Source: Methylomonas subterranea
GTDB taxonomy: Bacteria; Pseudomonadota; Gammaproteobacteria; Methylococcales; Methylomonadaceae
Reading direction: 5' to 3'
DNA: 64,000 nt
NCBI RefSeq assembly: GCF_024505185.1
Contig: NZ_JANIBJ010000001.1
Span: 186,001 to 250,000, forward strand
The translations under genes and the position numbers were made by a program. How positions within the stretch are numbered: position 1 is the stretch's first letter; each line of letters starts with the position of its first letter. The notes under the pieces were generated by a model, which saw only the letters and a program-made list of their open reading frames with translations, did no database searches and was not told where the DNA came from. Positions 36,762 through 47,400 of the stretch are shown piece by piece.

Positions 36762-37498
36762 GATTATTGCTGGACATCGGCAACAGCCGGCTTAAATGGG
36801 CCACCGAAACAGCGGATGGCGGATATGCCACGGTGGCATTGGATTATCGGCGGCCCGGATTTTTAGACGATCTGCGCCGCGGCTGGCTGGCTATCGACCC
36901 TCCGCAAACCGTGGCGATAGCCTCGGTTTCCAATCGGACGCTGTTCGAGAGCCTGATTTCGCTCAGCCGGAGTCTTTGGCCGCAATGCCGCCTGCTGTTG
37001 CCGAAGGCGTCCGCCGCCGCCTTTGGCGTGCGAAATGCGTATCCGCGGGCGGAAAAATTGGGTGTCGATCGTTGGCTGGCGATAATCGCCGCCCATCATC
37101 ATTATGGAGGCGATCTGTGCATTGTCGATTGCGGTACCGCCGTAACCGTTGATGTTTTGCAAGCCGACGGCAGGCATTTGGGGGGCTTGATTTGCCCCGG
37201 CTTGCACGCGATGAAACAAGCCCTGGTTGCCAATACCGCCGAGCTGGATTTTACCGCCCAGGCTTATCGCGGCGGTTTGGCTACCGCCACCGATGCCGCC
37301 ATTGCTAACGGGGTTGGCGCGGCCGTGACCGGATTGATAGAGCAGACCCTGCGAAATCAGGCCGTCGGTTATCGCCTGCTGTTGACCGGCGGCGATGCCG
37401 CCTGTATTGCCGAGTTGCTATCCGTGCCGTATCTGCTCGATGCGGAGCTGGTACTGAAGGGAATGTCGATTTTTTGCGAGGGAGAACCGCGTCCGTGA
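36758..37498 (+). CDS. coaX: Type III pantothenate kinase
   Basis: This ASKHA-fold kinase of 246 residues has the phosphate-binding start 'LLLDIGNSRLKWA', 'GVDRWLAIIAAHHHYGGDLC', 'IVDCGTAVTVDVL' and 'RLLLTGGDAACIAELL'. It performs the first step of CoA synthesis. The birA-coaX-SPOR gene order is common in gammaproteobacteria. Its end overlaps the next gene (GTGA). Confidence 0.95.
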   Translation: MRLLLDIGNSRLKWATETADGGYATVALDYRRPGFLDDLRRGWLAIDPPQTVAIASVSNRTLFESLISLSRSLWPQCRLLLPKASAAAFGVRNAYPRAEKLGVDRWLAIIAAHHHYGGDLCIVDCGTAVTVDVLQADGRHLGGLICPGLHAMKQALVANTAELDFTAQAYRGGLATATDAAIANGVGAAVTGLIEQTLRNQAVGYRLLLTGGDAACIAELLSVPYLLDAELVLKGMSIFCEGEPRP

Positions 37499-38262
37499 AA
37501 CCATTGTTTTTACTGCTGTGTTTGTTGAATATGGCTTATTTTTTCTGGCAATTTCATGCCGGCAAGATTGACACTGCTGTTGTCGCGCGGACGGAAGACG
37601 TCGGCGGCCTGTTGACGGTGGAGGAATTCAAGCGCGCCCGGCGCGGAGCGCAAATCGCGGCGCTGGTCCGGGACGCTATTCAGCAATCGCGGCAAGCCGA
37701 ATTGGCATGGATATTGGCCGATCTGCGCGGACATTCATGGCGCTTACCGGCGGAGCTCGCGCTTAAACCGCGCCAACCGAATAGACTCGCCGAGAAACCG
37801 CCGCGGCCGGCGCGGCAAACCATCGTGCGCAAATGCTTTGAAGCCGGCCCTTTTGCCGACGAAGCGGGCGTCAAAATTTGGTTGGGGCAAAAAGCCCTGA
37901 CCGGCAAACAAATCCTGCAGCGGGAGCGGGCTGTCGCCAGCGACTTTCAGGTCTATTACCCGGCCGCGAAAACCGCCGAGCAGACTCTGGCCAACAAAAT
38001 GATGTTAAAGGACAAGGGGCTGCAGGATATTTGGCTGATTGCGGAAGGCGACAAGAAAGGCGCCATATCATTGGGCGTGTTCAGGGATGCGTCGCGCGCC
38101 CTGGTATTCAAGACCCAATTGGCCGCCCGCGGCATAGCGTCGGAAATCAGGCAGCGGGACAAGACCGAGGCGCGCTGGTTTGCCAAGGTCATGTTGGACA
38201 AGGCCGACCTCAAACAATACGAAGCGCCCGGCATCGGCTTGTCGGCCTGTAGCGACAATTAG
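37495..38262 (+). CDS. Membrane-anchored SPOR-like protein
   Basis: The protein has about 255 residues with a GTG start at 37495 that overlaps the coaX stop. One N-terminal membrane segment (about 3-17) and a 100-residue Arg/Pro-rich section come first. A C-terminal domain of SPOR type (about 170-245) follows, with 'DIWLIAEGDKKGAISLGVF' and 'ALVFKTQLAARGIASEI'. SPOR domains bind denuded glycan strands of peptidoglycan. It probably sits in the periplasm with the anchor in the inner membrane. Confidence 0.75.
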   Translation: MKPLFLLLCLLNMAYFFWQFHAGKIDTAVVARTEDVGGLLTVEEFKRARRGAQIAALVRDAIQQSRQAELAWILADLRGHSWRLPAELALKPRQPNRLAEKPPRPARQTIVRKCFEAGPFADEAGVKIWLGQKALTGKQILQRERAVASDFQVYYPAAKTAEQTLANKMMLKDKGLQDIWLIAEGDKKGAISLGVFRDASRALVFKTQLAARGIASEIRQRDKTEARWFAKVMLDKADLKQYEAPGIGLSACSDN

Positions 38263-38325
38263 TCGGCCGTTGGGCCTGTCATCGCCTGTAGTCTCGGTCT
38301 TGCCTGGGCTGCCTCCGTTGACTCG

Positions 38326-39303
38326 TCAGGTTGAATGCAGTTGCCAGATGCTGTTGATGTCGTTGGCCAGCGCCATGGGATCGAAGGGTTTGGGTATCAG
38401 GCCCAGCACGCCCTGGCGTTTATAGTCCTCGATTTCGTGGTTCTGAATCTTGGCCGTCATAAAAATGGCCGGCACTTCGCGCAGGCCGGGCAGGGCGCGG
38501 AGTTGGTCCAGGGTTTGTATGCCCGTCATGCCGGGTATCATCATGTCCAGCAAGAACAAATCGGGCTGAAAGGCCGGGGCTTTTTCCAGTGCCTGATAAC
38601 CGTCGTCGCAGACTTCCAGCTGGAAACCGCCCAGCATTTCCATGGCCATTTTGGCCACGGTTTGAATATCCCTGTCGTCCTCGACATACAAAATTTTGCC
38701 GAGCTTGTGCCTGGGTTTGGGCTGGTCGTCCGGGGCCTTGAAAATCAGCCGATTGCTTTTGAACTCGTTCAGATAAAAGCGGCGATTGAATTCCAGAATA
38801 TTCGGAATGGTGCGGGTGGTGCCGCAGATAGAGCAGTTGTAAAGCGGTAACAGGCCTTGCGTCCATTGGCCGCGCTGAGTGTCGACCAGCTCGAATATCG
38901 CTCTTTCCAAGCAGGCGGGACAACGCAGCTCCGCGCCGCTGGGTATGGCCAAATCATGCGCGGCAATATCGTCCAGTTCTGCGCGGGCACCGGACAAATC
39001 GGCGGCTTGTTCCAGCAGAATTTTTACCCCGATTCGGTATATCTGCTCGCTAATGGCCTTGCACCAGCGTACTTCCGCCCGCAAATGCTCCGTGGGCTGG
39101 AACTGGTTTTCCACCACGATCAGCAACTGTTCGCCGACCGGCAACGGTTTGATGACATCGAACGACAAGCCGGAGAAACTCATGTCATGGCAAACGGCCT
39201 GATAAATTTTCGCGCCCATGGCTTCAACGTAATCGTCCTGCAACGGCGAATACATCAAATCTATGCCCACGCAGGGGAAACGGAGTTGTTGTCTGGAGCT
39301 CAT
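38326..39303 (-). CDS. PilZ - zinc ribbon - receiver response regulator
   Basis: The protein (325 residues) has an unusual order. A PilZ-like barrel is at 1-115 ('RQQLRFPCVGIDLMYSP', 'CHDMSFSGLSFDVI'). A four-cysteine ribbon follows ('LRCPACLERA' and 'NCSICGTTRT', about 145-185). A C-terminal receiver is at about 205-320 with acidic pocket 'YVEDDRD', phospho-Asp in 'LFLLDMMIPGM' and Lys in 'LIPKPFDP'. It may join phosphorelay input to c-di-GMP binding. Its ATG shares a base with the stop of the hybrid kinase upstream. Confidence 0.82.
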   Translation of the reverse strand: MSSRQQLRFPCVGIDLMYSPLQDDYVEAMGAKIYQAVCHDMSFSGLSFDVIKPLPVGEQLLIVVENQFQPTEHLRAEVRWCKAISEQIYRIGVKILLEQAADLSGARAELDDIAAHDLAIPSGAELRCPACLERAIFELVDTQRGQWTQGLLPLYNCSICGTTRTIPNILEFNRRFYLNEFKSNRLIFKAPDDQPKPRHKLGKILYVEDDRDIQTVAKMAMEMLGGFQLEVCDDGYQALEKAPAFQPDLFLLDMMIPGMTGIQTLDQLRALPGLREVPAIFMTAKIQNHEIEDYKRQGVLGLIPKPFDPMALANDINSIWQLHST

Positions 39304-41159
39304 TATTTGATGGCGGCCTTGATGGTTTGTATCAGTTTGATGTTGCTGGTGGCGGATTTGACCAGGGCGGCGCTGACTTGACTGGCGATGTCCTGGCCCA
39401 CATCCTGGGCCGAGAAAATCACGACTTCGGTACCGGGGTGGCGTTGCTTGATTTCCGGCAACAAGGTCAGACCGCTGCCGTCCGGCAGGCCGACATCCAG
39501 CAGCACCAGACTGAAATGTTGTTGGCTCAACAGCTGTCTGGCTTCCCGCAGGGTAGCGACCGCAACCACGTCGGCGACATCGGTCAGAATCAACTCGACG
39601 ATTTTGCGCACGTCGGCTTCATCCTCGACCTGCAATACCAGGGGCCGCTGCGACGGGTTGGGATGGATGCGGTTGATGGCGGAGATCAGTTTTTGGCTGT
39701 CTATGGGTTTTTGCAGCCAGTCCACCACGTCCTGGGTGAAACTGCCGCAGTCGGTATATTTTTTGTTGTCGTCGACGGAAATGATGACCACCGGAATTTC
39801 ATCGCCGTTGAGTTGCAATTCCTGCAGAAACTCCAGACCCGACTGACCCGGCAGAATGATATCCAGCGTGATGGCGTGGTAATGGTTTTTCTGCAGCAAT
39901 TGCTTGGCCTGGATGGTGTCGTAGGCGATTTCGGTGTTGAATCCCGCATCCAGCAATATGCGTTTGATCAAATGCGCCACATCGGGGTCGTCTTCGATGA
40001 CCAGGACGGTAGCGTTTGCCGCCGGGTCGAGCTTGAGTTGATCCTTGATTTCACTGATCGAATGCAAGGGCAGGTCGACATGAAAAGTCGTACCCGCGCC
40101 GACGGCGGTTTCGACGCTGATTTTGCCTTGATGTTTTTCGACGATGGCTTTGGAGATGCTGAGTCCCAAACCGGTGCCGCCGGCATCGCGCTTGTCGCTG
40201 CCGTCGACCTGGGAAAATTTGTCGAACAAACGCGGCAGGAAATGCCGGGGTATGCCGGCGCCGTGGTCGCAAACGCTGATGCGGGCATACCCCGAAAATG
40301 CCCGTAGCGTAACGTTGACCGTGCCGTTTTTGGGGGAGAATTTGGCGGCGTTGGACAATAAATTGTTGATGACCTGAATGATGCGATCCGGATCGACGGT
40401 AACCTGCAACAGGCGGTCGTCGGCCTCGAATGCAAAATGAATGTCGTGGTCGGCGGCATAACTGCTGCAATCGGCAATGGCTTTCTCGATCAAATCGGCC
40501 AGCGCCACGCGTTTGAAATCGAAGCGCAAATGGCCGGACTCGATTTTCTCGATGTCCAGAATGTCGTTGATCAGCAATAGCAGGCGCTCGGTATTGTTGG
40601 TGGCTATCGTCAGCAGCGCATCCATCTTATCCGGCAGCGGCCCGCACAGGCCGCTGTTGATCAAACCCAAGGCGCCGCGTATCGATGTCAACGGGGTGCG
40701 CAATTCATGACTGACCGTGGAAATGAACTCATTTTTCAGGCGTTCTATTTTTTTACGCTCGGTAATATCCTTGATCAAGCCGGTAAACTGCAACTCGCCG
40801 TCCTGCCACATTTCGCTGACCGCCAGTTCTATCGGAAAGGTGGACCCGTCCTTGCGTAGCGCCATCACCTCCCGATCCGTGCCTATGATGTGTTTACGCC
40901 CGGTGTTGATGTAACGATCCATATACTTGTCGTGCTCGGTGCCATGGGGTTCCGGCATCAGCATATTGATTTTTTGCCCGACCACCTCGCGGGCCGGGTA
41001 ACCGAAAACCAATTCGGCGGCCTGGTTGAAGGTTTTGACGATGCCTTGCCTGTCTATGGTAATCAGCGCATCGCTTAAAGTATTCAATAAGGTGTGATGA
41101 CGGATTTCCCAATTCCTGATTTGGTTTTGCAATTCGTCGATAAGCTTGTCGTGGCTCAT
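39303..41159 (-). CDS. Hybrid histidine kinase, PAS-HisKA-HATPase-REC-REC
   Basis: This cytosolic kinase has about 618 residues from the ATG at 41159, which overlaps the previous stop. It contains PAS (about 18-140, 'LITIDRQGIVKTFNQAAELV'), HisKA with phospho-His in 'FISTVSHELRTPLTSI' (about 150-215), HATPase (about 260-375, 'DPDRIIQVINNLLSNAAKF' and 'GTGLGLSISKAIVE'), and two receivers with Asp in 'AITLDIILPGQ' and 'LVLLDVGLPDG'. It has no membrane segment. Its likely partners are the HPt-bearing kinase before it and the PilZ receiver after it. Confidence 0.9.
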   Translation of the reverse strand: MSHDKLIDELQNQIRNWEIRHHTLLNTLSDALITIDRQGIVKTFNQAAELVFGYPAREVVGQKINMLMPEPHGTEHDKYMDRYINTGRKHIIGTDREVMALRKDGSTFPIELAVSEMWQDGELQFTGLIKDITERKKIERLKNEFISTVSHELRTPLTSIRGALGLINSGLCGPLPDKMDALLTIATNNTERLLLLINDILDIEKIESGHLRFDFKRVALADLIEKAIADCSSYAADHDIHFAFEADDRLLQVTVDPDRIIQVINNLLSNAAKFSPKNGTVNVTLRAFSGYARISVCDHGAGIPRHFLPRLFDKFSQVDGSDKRDAGGTGLGLSISKAIVEKHQGKISVETAVGAGTTFHVDLPLHSISEIKDQLKLDPAANATVLVIEDDPDVAHLIKRILLDAGFNTEIAYDTIQAKQLLQKNHYHAITLDIILPGQSGLEFLQELQLNGDEIPVVIISVDDNKKYTDCGSFTQDVVDWLQKPIDSQKLISAINRIHPNPSQRPLVLQVEDEADVRKIVELILTDVADVVAVATLREARQLLSQQHFSLVLLDVGLPDGSGLTLLPEIKQRHPGTEVVIFSAQDVGQDIASQVSAALVKSATSNIKLIQTIKAAIK

Positions 41160-43021
41160 AGCGGGTCCCGGAGGTTTGATTGGGCGGTAAGAGGCAGTTC
41201 TATCCAAAACTTGGAGCCGACATCCAATTCGCTGTCGACGCCGATACGGCCCTGCATCAGCGTCAATAGTCGACTGCATATGGACAGGCCGATGCCGATG
41301 CCGTCTATGCCTTGCTTGGCGGCATTCAGGCGTTCGAAGGCATCGAAAATCAGCTCGCGGTCCTCCGGCGCAATGCCAAGTCCGGTATCGGCTACTTCGA
41401 TGCGCAGCATTTTGCCGGCGCGCGCTTGGGCGCTGATCCAGACCTTGCCGGCGGGCTTATTGTATTTGATGGCGTTGGAGAGCAGATTGGCCAGAATTTG
41501 TTCGACCCGGCGGCGGTCCGCGCGCACGTAGACGCTTTGCTTGGCGTCGAATCGGCCTTGCACGCCGATGCCGGACTCGGCGGCCAATATCGCCGCGTTG
41601 GCAACGGCTTGAGTCAACAAGGGCATTACGTCGAAAGATTCCAAATTCAGGTTGAATTGACCTCTGGACACTTTTACCTGTTCCGACAGTTCCTCTATCA
41701 TCGCCAGTTGACTTTGGCCGCCCTTGACGATTTCCATGACCAGATTCCGCTGTTCGTGGCTGAGCTTGTCATCCATTTGCAATAGTTCGCTATAGCCCAA
41801 AATCAGATTAAGCGGCGATTTCAATTCGTGCACCACATAGGTCAGGAAATCGCTTTGCGATTTGCGCAGGCGCTCGGAGCGCAGTTGGGCGGATTTAAGT
41901 TGTTTGTGCAGGGCGCGAATTTGATCGAGCCGGCGCAGTCGGTAGGATAATTTCTCCAACAGATAACGATCCGGATCGGTTTTGCGGATGAATTCATCGC
42001 CGCCGCTGCCCAGCGCGCACAGTTCCTGGTCGATATCGGTACCCGTGGTCAGGAACAGGATGGGCATGATGTTGTGGCAGCAACATTGGCGAATGGCTTT
42101 TGCCAGTTCAATGCCGCTGCAGTCCGGCATGTAAATATCCAGAATCAACAGATCGGGCTGAAAGCTTTCCAATACCTCGAAAATGCGCAGCGGCTCGCCG
42201 AGAATTCGACTTTGATAGCCCGCCGCGTCGATGATATTGGCAATGTAGCCGGCGGCGATGTTGTCGTCGTCGACTATCAGTATTTTCCGGCTTGCGGGGG
42301 GATGTAAATATTGCGCTACGATATCCAGCAAAATATCGTTGCTGACGGTTTTTAACAGGTAATCGCTGGCGCCGGCTCGGACGGCTGCCAGTCGGGACAG
42401 CGTGTCGCCCCGCTCGGAAATGAAAATCAAGGGCGGAAAATCCTTGATACCGGCCTTGAAACGCTGGAAGCCGAGTTGGTCCTGGCTGGATATGTCGAGC
42501 GCCGTGTCCAGGATAATCAGTCCGGGCAGCGCGCCGCCGTGGTCGATGAACTCGATAAACGCCGTCAAATCCGGCTGCGGATCCAGCAAATAGCCGTTTT
42601 CGCGCAAGGCTTCGGCAAACTTGTCCGTCGAAGAGTCAGGCGGGGCAATCAGACAAATGACCTTGTCGCCCTGGCTGATGACGGGTGGTTCCAGCCAAGT
42701 GCTGTCTATCGGTGCGGTTTCGGCCAAATATTCTTGGACGGCGGCTTCCAGACGGCCAAACAGGATGGCGATGATTTGCCGGTTTTCGGCTTCGGAGTCC
42801 GTCAGATGCCGCGCGCAACGGTTTTCCATATTGCGGGCCAGTTCGCTGATCCGGTGGGCCTTGAAGGTGCCGGCCAAGCCCGTCAGGCGGTGCAGGGCTT
42901 GGCGCAGTAGTAGGGGGTCGCAATCCGGCGTTTGGTACAGGGTTTTGATTTCCAACAGGCGGGCGGGTAAATCGGCGGCGAATTTTTTTCTCAAAACCTC
43001 CAATTGATTCAGGAACTGCAT
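41156..43021 (-). CDS. Hybrid histidine kinase, HPt-REC-REC-HisKA-HATPase
   Basis: This 621-residue protein has the phosphorelay domains at the front. An HPt domain (1-105) has 'LHRLTGLAGTF', with the phosphorylatable His at residue 44. A receiver (about 125-245) follows, then a second (about 250-370) with Asp in 'LLILDIYMPDC', then HisKA 'YVVHELKSPLNLILGY' (about 395-460) and HATPase with 'GIDGIGIGLSICSRLL'. The HPt usual Lys is replaced by Thr. It is the first of three coupled genes. Its ATG follows GGTGGAG. Confidence 0.9.
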   Translation of the reverse strand: MQFLNQLEVLRKKFAADLPARLLEIKTLYQTPDCDPLLLRQALHRLTGLAGTFKAHRISELARNMENRCARHLTDSEAENRQIIAILFGRLEAAVQEYLAETAPIDSTWLEPPVISQGDKVICLIAPPDSSTDKFAEALRENGYLLDPQPDLTAFIEFIDHGGALPGLIILDTALDISSQDQLGFQRFKAGIKDFPPLIFISERGDTLSRLAAVRAGASDYLLKTVSNDILLDIVAQYLHPPASRKILIVDDDNIAAGYIANIIDAAGYQSRILGEPLRIFEVLESFQPDLLILDIYMPDCSGIELAKAIRQCCCHNIMPILFLTTGTDIDQELCALGSGGDEFIRKTDPDRYLLEKLSYRLRRLDQIRALHKQLKSAQLRSERLRKSQSDFLTYVVHELKSPLNLILGYSELLQMDDKLSHEQRNLVMEIVKGGQSQLAMIEELSEQVKVSRGQFNLNLESFDVMPLLTQAVANAAILAAESGIGVQGRFDAKQSVYVRADRRRVEQILANLLSNAIKYNKPAGKVWISAQARAGKMLRIEVADTGLGIAPEDRELIFDAFERLNAAKQGIDGIGIGLSICSRLLTLMQGRIGVDSELDVGSKFWIELPLTAQSNLRDPL

Positions 43022-43346
43022 GTTCTCGCTCCACCTGTCAAGCCGATAAGGGTTAAAAAAGCGTATTTGCGATATGCATCACCAAACGCCTGATTTCGCT
43101 GAAAATAGCGTTTAAAACTGGGTAGGATTGTATCCGCTAATTCCTCAATTCGTATACAGTCTTTGCCGGTGGCGATATCTTTCGACAACATTCCACCTTC
43201 CATCCCTGTTTTTCAGAGTGCCGAAACTGAACGGTCGGCGCATTGCGCTGAACAATTCGTCCATATAGGCCAATAGTGCAGGTTTATTCAGACCAATTTT
43301 CTTGTATTGTGGGCGGATTGCTGAAACCCGCCGGGAGCCGGAGCCA
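43022..43346. promoter_or_regulatory. Divergent promoter region of two signalling operons
   Basis: This 325-base stretch lies between a minus-strand hybrid kinase gene and a plus-strand kinase gene and must hold both promoters. Toward the kinase ATG (43021) lies a possible small frame with a good ribosome site, but it overlaps the kinase gene start. No clear promoter boxes or operators were found. Confidence 0.45.
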
Positions 43347-44414
43347 ATGAACAAAGACCCCTGTGTGGTGTTCAATGCCGACAGCTTACGTTTTTGCTGG
43401 GCGAACGGCGCCGCGCTGGAGTGCCTGGGTTACGACCGTGAAGAACTTTTGCGGCTGCCGGTCGGCAGGGTCTTTCCAAGCTTGCCGGATCATCCTTCTT
43501 TTCAATGGCTGATAAGCGGCGCGGAGTCGGGCGCGACTATAAAATCCGTGCGACAAGCAAGAGACGCAAGCTGTTTGCCGGTTTCCTTGCTACTGGATCT
43601 TTTCACCGATCAAGGGCAGCGCTATGTGCACGCCGGCGTCATTGCCGGGCGGGGGACGCGGACCCGGCGGGACGCGGCAAGCCAACAAAAAAAACTCTTG
43701 ATCCTGCAACAGCAGGGCAAGCTGGCCGCGATGGGGGAAATGATAGGCAATATCGCCCACCAATGGCGGCAACCCTTGAACGCGTTGGCGGTGATTTTGA
43801 TGAATCTGGACGATGCCTTGGCCTACGGCGAGGCGGACAAGGATGCCAGCCATGCCGCTGTTGTGCGGTGCCAGGAAATTCTGACGGGTATGTCGCGCAC
43901 CATAGACGAATTTCGCGGATTTTTTAAAAACGATAAATCCATGGCCGAGTTTGTGCTTGCCGAAAACATCGACAGTTGCGTAAATTTACTCGGCGCGGGC
44001 ATGCAATATCACCGGATCAAATTGAGCTTTGTCGGCAGGGACTGTCCCGCGCGGGTGATGATGCCGGTCGGCGAGTTTTCGCAGGTGTTATTGAGCCTTA
44101 TCAACAATGCCAAGGAGCAAATTATGGCCCGGCAGCAGACTGACGGTGAAATCACAATCAGCCTGGAGCGCAGGGATGCCTGGGTCATCATGCATGTCAC
44201 CGACAATGCCGGCGGCATTGACCAGGAATATCTGCCGAAAATTTTCGATCCTTATTTTACGACCAAACCGCATGCGGCCGGTTTGGGTCTGTATCTCAGC
44301 AATCTCTCCATACAGGAAAACATGAAAGGTAAAATCGAAGCCGGTAACCACGCCGGGGGAGCACGGTTTAGCGTCTATTTGCCTCAAGCCGGGGCGGCGG
44401 AGCGGGCGGTATGA
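43347..44414 (+). CDS. Histidine kinase (PAS + NtrB/DctB-type core)
   Basis: The protein has about 355 residues. A PAS-like N terminus (1-95, 'CWANGAALECLGYDREELL') is followed by a kinase core with phospho-His in 'GNIAHQWRQPLNALAVIL' (about 150) and an HATPase with 'FSQVLLSLINNAKEQI', 'NAGGIDQEYLPKIFDPYFTT' and 'GLGLYLSNLSI'. The QWRQPLN box is typical of kinases that pair with receiver-effector proteins encoded next door. The start at 43347 has GGGAG upstream. The stop overlaps the next gene as ATGA. Confidence 0.9.
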   Translation: MNKDPCVVFNADSLRFCWANGAALECLGYDREELLRLPVGRVFPSLPDHPSFQWLISGAESGATIKSVRQARDASCLPVSLLLDLFTDQGQRYVHAGVIAGRGTRTRRDAASQQKKLLILQQQGKLAAMGEMIGNIAHQWRQPLNALAVILMNLDDALAYGEADKDASHAAVVRCQEILTGMSRTIDEFRGFFKNDKSMAEFVLAENIDSCVNLLGAGMQYHRIKLSFVGRDCPARVMMPVGEFSQVLLSLINNAKEQIMARQQTDGEITISLERRDAWVIMHVTDNAGGIDQEYLPKIFDPYFTTKPHAAGLGLYLSNLSIQENMKGKIEAGNHAGGARFSVYLPQAGAAERAV

Positions 44415-47400
44415 AAGCCTCCACCACTGAGAGGACGGACACGCAATCCTTGGCCGGCTTGACTATTTTATGCGTGGAGGACGGCAAGGAGGCGCGTAAT
44501 CTGTTAAGCATCTTTCTACGGCGTAAGGGCGGCAAAATTCTGGAAGCCGAAGACGGCGAACAGGGCTTGGCTTTATATCGCCAATACAAGCCCGACATTA
44601 TTATTTCTGATTTCAGAATGCCCAAGCTTGACGGCATCAAAATGTGTCAGGCCATCCGGGCCTTGGGGGATGACAGTACACCCATCATCTTTCTGTCGGC
44701 GCACTCCGAGGTGGCTTTATTGCAGGAAGCCATCAGTCTGGGCGCCACTCAATACATCGTGAAGCCCATCAGTTTCGAGCAATTGAACAAGGCCCTCGAA
44801 GTGGCCACCGAGAAGTTGGATACTCAGCGCGTCATTCACGACCAACTCAATCAGTTAAAGGAAACCGTCAGCGATTACCGCTACCAGCAGCAGCGCATAG
44901 AACATTACGTGACCCAGTTGGTTGGGGACAAGCAACCGCAGGAAGCCCGGGTCATCAGTCGCCCGAAAAGCACCATCTCCGGCGATTTTTATTGCATGGA
45001 GGCCACGGAAAACGGCTTGTATGTGATGTTGGGCGACGGCATGGGGCATGGTTTGGCGGCCATTTTACCGGCGCTGGATTTACCCAGGCGCTTTAGGGAG
45101 CTGGCGGCTCGCGAATTTAGTCTGCCTCGAATTGCCGATGAATTGAACCAAGCTTTGTGCCAGCGCGGCATGGGAGAGCATTTTGTCACCATGACCCTAT
45201 TGTGCATGGATGCCAAGCAGCATCGTCTGGAAGTGATCAATTGCGGCAACCCGCCGCTGCTGCTGTTTACCGAGGATGGCGGGGAGCCGCGGAAATTTTC
45301 CTCCAACCATGTAGCCATGGGTATCGTCAGCGGCGACGAATTCTGCCCGGAACTGCAGGTAGCCCGCTGCGACGAGCCGGCGCGACTATATCTGTATACG
45401 GATGGGCTGCCCGAAATACTGGACAGGGGCGCCCCGCAAGTGTCCATGAATCAGTGCATGGACCTGATGGCGGAAGGCCGGAGCGAAACCTTGATAGATG
45501 ATATCGACGCCTTGCTGCGGCAAGTGGCCAGCGAGCGTCATCAAGACGACGTGACTTTGCTGGAAGTCTTGTTCAATCCCGTCGAACTCGAAAGCGCGCG
45601 GCCGGTTGAACGCGTCAACGCCGCCGCAAGCTTGGTGGGTAAGGCGGATGAGCGGGCGGCCATGGATCACGACGGGCTCAAATGGTTGTCGGTGCTGTAC
45701 GTCGAGGACGATCTCGACGCCTTGGAACATTTGACCCGCTTCCTGCAAAGGCGGCTGGGCGCGGTGCACGCGGCGGCGGATGCCAAGCAGGGTCTGGAAT
45801 TGTTCAAGCGGCATCGGCCGCAACTGGTGATCACCGATATGGTTTTGCCGGACGGCGACGGCTTGCAATTGATTCAGGAGATTCGCGCCATTGAACCCGG
45901 CGTACCGGTGATTTTGATCAGCGGCATGTCCAGTTGGCAATCCCGTCCGCCCGAAGTGGCAAATCTGGTCAATCTGCAGATCAATCAGTTTCTGGTCAAG
46001 CCTTTGCAGGGGGATAAGTTATTGCGCGGCATCAATCATTGCGTGCGCCGCAAGGAGTATCTGCAAAAGTTGAAGTTGTCTTCCTCGGTATTCATGACCT
46101 CGCCATTGGCCATTACCATTACCGATAAGAACCGCAATTTCGTCAGCGTCAATCCGGCGTTTACCAAAATTACCGGATACACGGACGCCGAAGTATTGGG
46201 CTGCAATCCGAAAATCTTGAGTTCGGGCAAGCACGACAGCAAATTCTATCGGCAGATGTGGGAGGAATTGAATCAAAAAGATCGCTGGTCGGGCGAAATC
46301 TGGAATCGGCACAAAAACGGCGAGCTGTTTTTGGAGTGGATCAACATCAGCGTGATCAGGGACGAGAACGGCGAAATTTGTAATTACGCCTCGGTATTTG
46401 CCGATATCACCCAACGGCTGGTGGCGGAAGAGAAGTTACGGCATATGGCGCATCACGATTGCCTGACCAATCTGCCTAACCGCCTGCTGTTGAACGATCG
46501 TCTGAATCAGGCCATTTTGCAGGCCCAGCGCGAAAAAACCGTCCTGGCGGTCATCTATCTGGATATCGATCACTTCAAGAATATAAACGATACCCTGGGG
46601 CACGACGTCGGGGACGAGTTGATTCTCAGCGTGGCGCGCGCCTTGCAATCCGTGGTGCGCGAGGTCGATACCGTCAGTCGTCTGGGCGGAGATGAATTTG
46701 CCATTTTGCTGCCCGACGTCGGCAGTTCCGAGATGGCGGCGCGCTTGGTTGCCAAGATCTTTATGACGGCCAGTAAGACCTATCAGATTGCCGGTCGCGA
46801 ATTACGCACCACCCTGAGCATGGGGGTCAGCATGTTTCCCAAGGACGGCGAAAACCCAGCCACGTTGCTCAAACACGCCGACAGCGCCATGTATCTGGCG
46901 AAAAAAGAAGGCCGCAATAATTTTCAGTTTTTCGATGAATCGCTGGAAAACCAGACCGAACGCTACATGTTGATACAACACGGCTTGCACAACGCTCTCA
47001 AACGCGGCGAACTGGCTATTCATTATCAGCCCAAATACGCTCTGGACCAAGGCAACATTGTCGGCGCGGAAGCCCTGTTGCGCTGGTTCAGTCCGGAATT
47101 GGGCACGGTTTCGCCGGCCGAGTTTATTCCGATTGCCGAGGAAACCGGCTTTATTGTGGATATCGGCTGCTGGCTGATCGAGCGGGTTTGCCAAACCATG
47201 AACCATTGGCGGAAACAAGGCGCCGTGCTGGCGCCGGTTGCCATCAACATATCGCCCATCCAGTTTCATCGCGGCAATCTGTATAAAACCCTGTCGCGGG
47301 CCATAGCGGATCATGCGATCGACCCGGCCCTGATTCAGATCGAGCTGACGGAAGGGGTGGTGATGAACAGGCAACAAAGCACCATAGAACTGCTGCATTC

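Noticed and set aside
43009-43191. A 60-residue minus-strand frame with a good ribosome site ahead of the hybrid kinase
   Set aside because: It overlaps the kinase start by 13 bases and has no recognisable similarity or motif; its ribosome site lies in sequence that could as well serve the kinase leader.
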